Part shown: one piece after another, positions 1-5,255 of the stretch
Layout of the letters: the number at the start of each line of letters is the position of its first letter
Position numbering within the stretch: position 1 is the stretch's first letter
DNA from: Planctomycetaceae bacterium
GTDB lineage: Bacteria; Planctomycetota; Planctomycetia; Pirellulales; Pirellulaceae
NCBI GenBank assembly: GCA_018658605.1
Contig: JABHUV010000265.1
Location: 1-5,255, forward strand
DNA length: 5,255 nucleotides
Reading direction: 5' to 3'
Made by a program: the position numbers and the translations under genes
Notes under the pieces: generated by a model
The model's database searches: none
Told to the model about the DNA's origin: nothing
Seen by the model: only the letters and a program-made list of their open reading frames with translations

Positions 1-1
1 C

Positions 2-1564
2 CGTGACAATAAGGTGCTCGAACTTGCAGGGCCTAATACGAAAGTGGTTGACCTCGGTGGCAAGACGGTAATTCCAGGCCTGATTGATTCCCACGTCCAT
101 TCCACTGGCGCCGCGGTCTATGAGTATGACCACCCCGTACCGGTAATGAATACGATTGCGGATGTGTTGGCGCACGTGAAACAGCGGGCAGAAACATTGG
201 AGGATGGTCAGTGGATTCGATTGAGCCAAGTATTTATCACGCGTTTGGCTGATCAACGCTTTCCGACGCGACAGGAGCTCGACTCTGTTGCTCCGAATAA
301 CCCGGTAGTATTTAGGACTGGTCCTGACCAAGCATTGAATAGTCTCGCACTTAAATTGTCAGGTATCGATAAGGGGACGATCTTCCCAGCGGGTCGCGTA
401 GGAGTTATTGAAAAAGACCCCCTGACGGGCGAGTTAACGGGCATTATTCGAAATGCTGGATCGTTGATTAAGTATAAGTCGGCTGAGCGTAATCCCGAGT
501 TTGCGGACCGCCAAACAGAATTAAAAAAACTCATCGCCAATTACAACTCGGTGGGCATTACAAGTATTTCGGATCGCAATGCATCAGATTCTGCGGTGAA
601 TCAGTGGAGAACTTTGAAGGATGAGGGTGGCCTGAATGTGCGTGTCTTTTTGTATTATTCGTTGAATGCGAATGTGCCGCTATCGGATGTTGACGCGCGT
701 ATCAAAAAAGCGATCAGTGACCCGCTTCATGAATATAACAACATGCTGTGGCTGCGTGGCATTAAGGTGTTTTTAGATGGTGGCATGTTGACCGGCAGCG
801 CCTATATGAACGAGCCTTGGGGCGTCAGTAAAATTTATTCCATCACCGATCCTGAATATAGAGGAACTCGGTACATTGATCCTGAACGACTTTATCAGGT
901 GAGCATGCGTGTGCTTGACGCCGGATTGCAAATGACAGCTCATAGCGTTGGCGACGGGGCAGTCAGTACGTTAGTTCAGGCTTACGCAGCGATAGACGCG
1001 AACGATTTTAGGGTTGCAGCAGCTCGCCCTTGTATTACGCACTGTAACTTTATGAGTCGGGAATCCATTAAGGAGATGGCACGGCTCGGTATCGTTGCGG
1101 ACTTGCAACCGGCCTGGCTTTACATGGACGGGAAAACGTTGCTAAAGCAGTTTGGGCAAAAACGCACTGAGTACTTCCAGCCCTACCGTTCTCTTTTTGA
1201 TCGTGGCGTGGTCGTTGGCGGTGGATCGGATCACATGCAGAAAATTGGAAGCTTTCGTAGTGTGAATCCTTACAACCCATTTCTTGGAATGTGGATTACA
1301 CTACAGCGGCAACCGCGCAACATGGAAGGAACATTGCACGCTGAGCAGCGACTCAAACGGCACGAAGCTTTACGGTTGTATACAATTAACAATGCCTATC
1401 TGACTTTTGAAGAGAAAGTCAAGGGGTCGTTAGAGGTGGGTAAGTTGGCGGATTTCGTAATCATCGATAGAGATATCCTTAAAGTTGAATTAGATGCTAT
1501 AAAGGATATTCAAGTCTTAAGAACATACATCGGGGGTCGTTTGGTATACGCGGCGAGGGAATAA
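2..1564 (+). CDS. Amidohydrolase family protein, YtcJ-like (Amidohydro_3), 5'-truncated by window edge
   Basis: This is a metal-dependent hydrolase of the amidohydrolase superfamily, YtcJ/Amidohydro_3 branch, whose members cleave C-N bonds such as amides and N-formyl groups. The reading frame is open to the left edge. The GTG at 14 is probably internal: the four codons before it (R-D-N-K) run into the usual N-terminal beta-sandwich strand, so roughly 40-80 residues, including any signal peptide, lie outside the window. Numbering from the GTG, the metal-site motif PGLIDSHVHS has its HxH at 27/29. Further candidate metal or active-site residues are K251 in GIKVFLDGG, H310 in TAHSVGDGA, H343 in ITHCNF and D406 in GGGSDH. 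The C-terminus has the family's EALRLYTINNAY and GSLEVGKLADFVIID segments, so this end is complete. It ends in tandem stops, TAA then TAG. The family is clear, but substrate cannot be assigned because YtcJ proteins are functionally diverse. It may be co-transcribed with the esterase 74 bases downstream. Confidence 0.93.
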   Translation, partial: RDNKVLELAGPNTKVVDLGGKTVIPGLIDSHVHSTGAAVYEYDHPVPVMNTIADVLAHVKQRAETLEDGQWIRLSQVFITRLADQRFPTRQELDSVAPNNPVVFRTGPDQALNSLALKLSGIDKGTIFPAGRVGVIEKDPLTGELTGIIRNAGSLIKYKSAERNPEFADRQTELKKLIANYNSVGITSISDRNASDSAVNQWRTLKDEGGLNVRVFLYYSLNANVPLSDVDARIKKAISDPLHEYNNMLWLRGIKVFLDGGMLTGSAYMNEPWGVSKIYSITDPEYRGTRYIDPERLYQVSMRVLDAGLQMTAHSVGDGAVSTLVQAYAAIDANDFRVAAARPCITHCNFMSRESIKEMARLGIVADLQPAWLYMDGKTLLKQFGQKRTEYFQPYRSLFDRGVVVGGGSDHMQKIGSFRSVNPYNPFLGMWITLQRQPRNMEGTLHAEQRLKRHEALRLYTINNAYLTFEEKVKGSLEVGKLADFVIIDRDILKVELDAIKDIQVLRTYIGGRLVYAARE

Positions 1565-1576
1565 TAGGTGGGTGTG

Positions 1577-1592
1577 CTTCGTTCGCGCGAAG
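1577..1592. promoter_or_regulatory. Palindrome in gap before esterase gene; possible operator or small hairpin
   Basis: The gap holds a perfect 10-base palindrome, TTCGCGCGAA (1582-1591). It overlaps an alternative hairpin with a 5-base stem, CTTCG (1577-1581) pairing with CGAAG (1588-1592) around a 6-base loop. No T-run follows, so it is not a standard intrinsic terminator. A -10-like hexamer, TACAAT (1601-1606, 5 of 6 to consensus), lies 9 bases downstream, but no good -35 box stands at the right distance. One reading is an operator at a weak internal promoter. Another is chance self-complementarity in CG-rich sequence. The symmetry is seen directly; the function is inferred. Confidence 0.25.
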
Positions 1593-1628
1593 GATGCGTT
1601 TACAATGAAAAAAGGGAAACAGGGGTTT

Positions 1629-1633
1629 AGGTG
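1629..1633 (+). promoter_or_regulatory. Ribosome binding site of the SGNH esterase
   Basis: AGGTG matches part of the anti-16S Shine-Dalgarno core and ends 5 bases before the ATG at 1639. An in-frame TGA at 1606-1608 with no other ATG, GTG or TTG codon between supports this start, as does the twin-arginine motif that directly follows it. Confidence 0.5.
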
Positions 1634-1638
1634 TTAAT

Positions 1639-2754
1639 ATGCAACGACGAGAATTTGCGTTAGGCGGTAGTGCATCGATTTTGGGTCTTTTCGGGCATTA
1701 TTCAATGGCGGATACAGCGATTACCGCGGTCACTGAGGATGGTATCGATTGGTATAACGTTCAGGAATGGGGCGTTGAGGGCCGTGGATTCAACGAGACG
1801 AAAAGCTATTTTGATCGTTTGCCTGCCAAAGCTGAAGGCGTTGTTCGCAAGGCGGTGTGGAGTTTAAGCTTGCACAGCGCAGGTATGTCATCTCGTTTTA
1901 ATACAGATAGCGTTGATTTGCATGTGCGCTACCGCTTGAAATCGGGTAACGTTGCGATGCCACACATGCCTGCCACTGGAGTGAGTGGCGTAGATCTTTA
2001 TGGAACCAATTCAGAGGGAGAGGATCGTTGGATTAGTGTTTCACGCCCAAATACTCAAGACGTGAACTACAAATGGGCCACGGGTATCGACGCACCCGGG
2101 CACAACGGTCGCCGCTACACAGCGTATTTGCCGTTATACAACGGCGTTGAGAAATTGGAAGTCGGCGTTCGTTCGGGAAGTCATTTTGCTCCCATTGCAC
2201 CCCGCGCCAAGGGCACCGTGGTGTTCTACGGTACTTCGATTATGCACGGTGCGTGCGCATCGAGACCTGGGATGGCGTTGCCTGCAATCTTGGGCCGATG
2301 GTACAACCGCCCTGTTATTAACCTTGGGTTTTCCGGTAACGGGATGCTTGAATTAGAATTGGCGGATTTGCTCGGAGAATTGGATGCGAGCGTCTACTGT
2401 ATCGATTGTCTACCAAATCTTGTGCCAGACTTAGTGAAACAGCGAACGATTCCGTTTTTCCAAAGACTACGCAAGTACAAACCAGACACACCAATTTTGA
2501 TGGTGGAAGACCGCTCGTATACAAACTCAACTTTTTACAAGCGGTCGCGAGAGCGGCACGCGGGCAGTCGCGGAGCGTTCCGTTCCGGTTACGACACGCT
2601 GAAAAAAGCCGGCGATAAAAACTTGTATTATCTGAAGGGCAAAGATTTACTTGGCAGTGACGGCGAAGCCGCAACAGACGGTTCTCATCCCAATGATCTA
2701 GGCTTTATGCGATATGCTGAGCAATACAAAGTCGCATTAGATCAGATCATTTAA
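1639..2754 (+). CDS. Tat-exported SGNH/GDSL hydrolase (GxDLY + Lipase_GDSL_3 type esterase)
   Basis: This is a 371-residue serine esterase of the SGNH superfamily, probably removing acyl (for example acetyl) groups from a carbohydrate or other small substrate outside the cytoplasm. The N-terminus MQRREFALGG has twin arginines (R3, R4), followed by a hydrophobic stretch and an SMA/D site near residue 24, which fits a Tat signal peptide. Residues about 35-185 form the accessory beta-domain named for its GxDLY motif, seen here as GVDLY at 117-121. Residues about 190-371 form the SGNH domain: block I GTSIMHG with nucleophile S200, block II around GFSGNG (230-235), block III DCLPN with N260, and block V DGSHPND with D347 and H350 completing the triad. 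All catalytic residues are present and the length is normal, so it should be active. It lies 74 bases after the amidohydrolase and 54 before the PSCyt/PSD1 gene. It ends TAA-TAG, like the gene before it. The substrate is not evident; a carbohydrate acylesterase is an inference from family and context. Confidence 0.92.
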   Translation: MQRREFALGGSASILGLFGHYSMADTAITAVTEDGIDWYNVQEWGVEGRGFNETKSYFDRLPAKAEGVVRKAVWSLSLHSAGMSSRFNTDSVDLHVRYRLKSGNVAMPHMPATGVSGVDLYGTNSEGEDRWISVSRPNTQDVNYKWATGIDAPGHNGRRYTAYLPLYNGVEKLEVGVRSGSHFAPIAPRAKGTVVFYGTSIMHGACASRPGMALPAILGRWYNRPVINLGFSGNGMLELELADLLGELDASVYCIDCLPNLVPDLVKQRTIPFFQRLRKYKPDTPILMVEDRSYTNSTFYKRSRERHAGSRGAFRSGYDTLKKAGDKNLYYLKGKDLLGSDGEAATDGSHPNDLGFMRYAEQYKVALDQII

Positions 2755-2776
2755 TAGCCTTACGCACTGTCCTAGC

Positions 2777-2799
2777 CCAAAATTCGGAATGAATTTCGG
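2777..2799. repeat. Imperfect inverted repeat just upstream of the PSCyt/PSD1 start
   Basis: The left arm CCAAAATTC (2777-2785) and right arm GAATTTCGG (2791-2799) pair at 8 of 9 positions around the 5-base spacer GGAAT; the single mismatch is at 2779/2797. The repeat ends 9 bases before the ATG at 2809, where a ribosome binding site would be expected, and no Shine-Dalgarno sequence is seen there. It could be an operator or a weak mRNA hairpin affecting translation. No T-run follows, so it is not an intrinsic terminator. The pairing is seen directly, but the role is speculative. Confidence 0.3.
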
Positions 2800-2808
2800 T
2801 TCACGCAA

Positions 2809-5145
2809 ATGAAAACGAACAAGAGAACAACTCAAACAACGGTTTGGATCTGTGTGATGGTTTGTAGTTGTAGTTCGTTTGCTGGCGAGGGCATCGACTT
2901 CTTTGAGGCGAAGATTCGTCCGTTATTGGCGCAGCATTGCTACGAGTGTCACAGCGGTAAGGGAGGTGTAGTAGAGTCTGGGTTGGACATGGATACGCGT
3001 TCTGGGTTGCTCGGGGGTGGAGACCGTGGAGTTGCTGTTGTGGTGGGCAAGCCGGAAGAAAGCCCTTTAATGAAGGCGTTAAATTATCGCCTCGATGACT
3101 TGGAAATGCCCCCAGATGGTAAGTTATCACAACGAGATAGGGATCTAATCTCGCACTGGATTCGCACCGGGGCCACGATGCCCAAGGGCGATGCCACGGA
3201 TGCTGTGGACGATCTCGAAGCGTTCATTGACATGACCGCCGCTCGGACGCATTGGGCCTTTCAACCTCTCAAACCAGTCTCCACTCGAGTTGACCGTAAG
3301 TCGCTGATGAACCCGATTGACCGTTGGATATTGCACTATCAGAAAAAAAATCGGTTGCAAAGTACCGGAGTCGCCTTGCCCGAACAGTTGATAAGGCGGT
3401 TGAGTTTCAATCTAACAGGCTTGGCTCCCGAATGGCAGGACGTGGCTGCGTTTGCTGCCAATCCAAGCGAGGTTCAGTATGATAATTTGGTAAATAAATA
3501 TTTGTCCTCTTCTGCATATGGGGAGCGTTGGGCAAGGCACTGGTTGGATCTGGTGCGTTATACGGACACGACGGCGAGTTGGTTAGAAAGTACTGCGGGT
3601 TCGTTTCGATATCGCGATTGGGTTGTTTTGGCTCTCAACGATGATGTCCCCTACGACCGGTTTGTTAAATTGCAATTTGCAGCCGACTTAATGAACGACA
3701 GTGCGCCCGGGGATGTTGCCGCGCTCGGTTTAGTCGGCTTAAGCCCCACGTACTGGAAGGAGCCTCGCCTGGCTCCACTTGTGATCAAGACGGTCGTGGC
3801 GGAAGAGTGGGAAGAGCGTATCGACATGGTTGGAAGAACTTTTCTAGGGTTGTCGTTAGCTTGTGCCCGATGCCACAACCACAAGATGGATCCAATTACG
3901 CAACACGATTATTATGCGTTAGCAGGTGTGTTTGCGAGCAGTCGGATTTTGGATATTCCACTCGTGGGCCCCGACAAGCAGGCGATTGTACGAGCGGCTA
4001 TTAAGGAGGCGGCGGCAATTCGCGTTAAGATTCAACGACAAAAGGTTTTGAAAGAAGGAGCTAAAGATAAAGAGGCGCATGCCAAGCAGATCTTGAAATT
4101 ACAGGCGGAGTTAAAGATTGTGTCGGAAACAACCGCTCAGTTCGATGCCCCACGAGTAATGGCTGTCGTGGAGGACAGTATTTCGGTAATAGCAGACGGT
4201 CCGGATTTGACTAAAGTTGTTTACACTCCGAACCATGCTATTGACGTCGCCATTCAGTTTCGTGGCAATCCAGCAACACTTGGGGAGGTCGTGCCGCGAC
4301 GATTCATTGAGTTGATGGATCCTCAAAAAACACCGTTCTCTAATGGTAGTGGGCGGTTGGAATTAGCCGAATCGTTGGTGTCCAAGTCGGAAGGATTGTT
4401 TGCGAGGGTGATAGTCAATCGCGTTTGGCGCCACCATTTTGGTAAAGGCATCGTCGCGACTCCAAGTAATTTTGGTTTGCAAGGCGCCGTTCCTAGCCAT
4501 CCGGAGTTACTGGAAACATTGGCCTTGGGGCTTATTGAAAACAAGTGGTCGTTGAAATGGTTGCAGCGTGTCATTGTAACGAGTCGCACGTTTCGACAGA
4601 GTTGTCGAGTAGATGAAGCAACGATTGCTAGGGATCCAAGCAATCGCTGGTACGGGCGAATGAATCGACGGCAGCATGACATTGAGGCATGGCGTGATTC
4701 AATGTTGCAAGTCACGGGTTTGCTTGATTTTAGTATCGGTGGAGAACCGTCGCTTCTTTCTGACCCGGATAACAACCGGCGGACATTGTATGCGACGGTC
4801 AAACGACGGGAATTAGACGAGGTCCTGAAGATGTTTGGATTTCCGGAACCGACGGCGCACAGTCCCAAACGAGATGAGATGAATACACCGCTACAGCAAC
4901 TCTATTCCCTCAATAGCGCGTTTATTTGGAAATGTGCTAATCATTTTGCATCTTCCTACGCAGATCAACAGAATGAAGATCTTAAACTAGTTGTGGCAGA
5001 GTTGTATCGCAAGGTTTATTCACGAGAAGTGACACCCTACGAAAGTAGCGTTGCGCTTGATTACCTCGAAAAAACTGGTTCCGACGGTTTGCGGCGGTAT
5101 ATACATGCGCTGTTGATATCCAATGAATTTGCGTTCTTGGATTGA
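2809..5145 (+). CDS. PSCyt1-DUF1549-DUF1553 (PSD1) protein, planctomycete-type cytochrome c domain
   Basis: This 778-residue exported protein belongs to a family that is widespread in Planctomycetota and Verrucomicrobiota and has no established biochemical role. The N-terminus has lysines and an arginine, then a hydrophobic core (about 12-25) ending SFA/GE, giving a likely Sec signal cut after A25; C19 and C21 make a poor lipobox. PSCyt1 (about 30-122) has the haem-binding motif CYECH (44-48) and the MPP motif (100-102), whose M100 is a candidate distal haem ligand. DUF1549/PSCyt2 (about 165-378) includes YGERWARHWLDLVRY and a second CxxCH, CARCH (352-356), followed by NHKMDP. A charged, probably coiled-coil linker spans about 392-440. 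RGNPATLGEVVPRRF (485-499) is a family signature. DUF1553/PSD1 (about 512-776) includes ARVIVNRVWRHHFGKG, PSHPELLE, TPLQQLYSLNS and the ending ALLISNEF. It appears complete and compact, with no inserted lectin-like domain. The start is fixed by the signal peptide and by an in-frame TAG at 2773; no ribosome binding site is visible. PSD1 genes are typically followed by a DUF1501 gene, which fits the fragment at 5215. Confidence 0.95.
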   Translation: MKTNKRTTQTTVWICVMVCSCSSFAGEGIDFFEAKIRPLLAQHCYECHSGKGGVVESGLDMDTRSGLLGGGDRGVAVVVGKPEESPLMKALNYRLDDLEMPPDGKLSQRDRDLISHWIRTGATMPKGDATDAVDDLEAFIDMTAARTHWAFQPLKPVSTRVDRKSLMNPIDRWILHYQKKNRLQSTGVALPEQLIRRLSFNLTGLAPEWQDVAAFAANPSEVQYDNLVNKYLSSSAYGERWARHWLDLVRYTDTTASWLESTAGSFRYRDWVVLALNDDVPYDRFVKLQFAADLMNDSAPGDVAALGLVGLSPTYWKEPRLAPLVIKTVVAEEWEERIDMVGRTFLGLSLACARCHNHKMDPITQHDYYALAGVFASSRILDIPLVGPDKQAIVRAAIKEAAAIRVKIQRQKVLKEGAKDKEAHAKQILKLQAELKIVSETTAQFDAPRVMAVVEDSISVIADGPDLTKVVYTPNHAIDVAIQFRGNPATLGEVVPRRFIELMDPQKTPFSNGSGRLELAESLVSKSEGLFARVIVNRVWRHHFGKGIVATPSNFGLQGAVPSHPELLETLALGLIENKWSLKWLQRVIVTSRTFRQSCRVDEATIARDPSNRWYGRMNRRQHDIEAWRDSMLQVTGLLDFSIGGEPSLLSDPDNNRRTLYATVKRRELDEVLKMFGFPEPTAHSPKRDEMNTPLQQLYSLNSAFIWKCANHFASSYADQQNEDLKLVVAELYRKVYSREVTPYESSVALDYLEKTGSDGLRRYIHALLISNEFAFLD

Positions 5146-5214
5146 CATTAGGTGTTTTTTGTTTGAGTGGCCAAATTATATTTTACACAACGTGATAACC
5201 AGAACTAAATAGAC

Positions 5215-5255
5215 ATGTCCATTGTAAAAAATATCGACAGGCGGGCGGCGATCTC
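5215..5255 (+). CDS. Start of a Tat-signal protein, probably DUF1501, truncated by window edge
   Basis: Only 14 codons are visible: MSIVKNIDRRAAIS, the last being Ser from the partial codon TC. The ATG is the first start after an in-frame TAA at 5206-5208, and the frame is open to the right edge. The D-R-R-A-A-I segment resembles the twin-arginine n-region with which DUF1501 proteins commonly begin. Genes for PSCyt/PSD1 proteins are very often followed directly by a DUF1501 gene, and this one begins 69 bases after the PSD1 stop on the same strand. No strong Shine-Dalgarno motif precedes it, as for the PSD1 gene. Position and the RR motif support the call, but no domain of the protein itself can be seen. 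Another Tat-exported protein, or a chance open frame, is possible. Confidence 0.6.
   Translation, partial: MSIVKNIDRRAAI

Noticed and set aside
14..16. GTG as the true start of the amidohydrolase
   Set aside because: The frame is open upstream to the window edge, and the residues before the GTG continue the family's N-terminal strand. Starting here would remove the beta-sandwich strands expected before the HxH motif.
253..540. 95-residue minus-strand open frame inside the amidohydrolase
   Set aside because: The plus-strand frame here is a clear amidohydrolase, and the reverse frame has no recognisable features.
2318..2674. 118-residue minus-strand open frame opposite the esterase
   Set aside because: It overlaps the conserved SGNH catalytic region on the other strand and resembles no known protein family.
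2801..3130. 109-residue minus-strand open frame opposite the PSCyt1 domain
   Set aside because: It is antisense to the signal peptide and haem domain and has a low-complexity composition rich in Pro, Ser and His, with no motif.
4323..4868. 181-residue open frame on the minus strand inside the PSCyt/PSD1 gene
   Set aside because: It lies wholly antisense to the highly recognisable DUF1553 region, and its translation shows no familiar domain or export signal. It looks like a shadow of the coding frame.
5142..5147. Perfect -35-like TTGACA at the end of the PSCyt/PSD1 gene
   Set aside because: The best downstream -10-like hexamer, TATATT (5177-5182), is 29 bases away, far beyond the usual 16-18, and nothing suitable lies at the proper spacing.
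5151..5164. T-rich stretch after the PSCyt/PSD1 stop as an intrinsic terminator
   Set aside because: No GC-rich inverted repeat stands directly before the T-run, and the next gene seems to begin 69 bases after the stop on the same strand.
5182..5210. TTTACA (5182-5187) and CTAAAT (5205-5210) as a promoter for the last gene
   Set aside because: The spacing of 17 is right, but the -10 matches the consensus at only 3 of 6 positions in an AT-rich gap, so chance is likely.

Overview
The window carries four genes, all on the + strand and separated by 54 to 74 bases. In order they are: the C-terminal majority of a YtcJ-type metal-dependent amidohydrolase (cut by the left edge), a Tat-signal SGNH/GDSL esterase of the GxDLY type, a complete PSCyt1-DUF1549-DUF1553 protein (the 'planctomycete cytochrome c / PSD1' family), and the first 14 codons of a further gene cut by the right edge. 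That last fragment has a twin-arginine start and sits where a DUF1501 gene usually follows a PSD1 gene.

The source is most likely a bacterium with many PSCyt/PSD1 proteins. These are abundant in Planctomycetota and Verrucomicrobiota and are also found in some marine Gammaproteobacteria and other phyla. Base composition looks close to half G+C, and Shine-Dalgarno signals are weak or absent, which fits the Planctomycetota-Verrucomicrobiota group but does not prove it. No RNA gene, mobile element, CRISPR array or strong rho-independent terminator was seen.

Layout: 2-1564 amidohydrolase; 1565-1638 a short gap with a perfect 10-base palindrome, a -10-like hexamer and a short ribosome binding site; 1639-2754 SGNH esterase; 2755-2808 a gap with an imperfect inverted repeat just before the next start; 2809-5145 the PSCyt/PSD1 protein; 5146-5214 an AT-rich gap; 5215 onward the start of the putative DUF1501 gene.

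The same orientation and short gaps make an operon plausible. Three of the four products carry recognisable export signals (two Tat-like, one Sec-like), and the N-terminus of the first is not visible. The cassette therefore looks like an envelope or periplasmic set that removes acyl or amide groups from an external substrate, coupled to a probable c-type haem protein of unknown role. The substrate cannot be read from the sequence. The family assignments are firm, while the joint pathway is inference.
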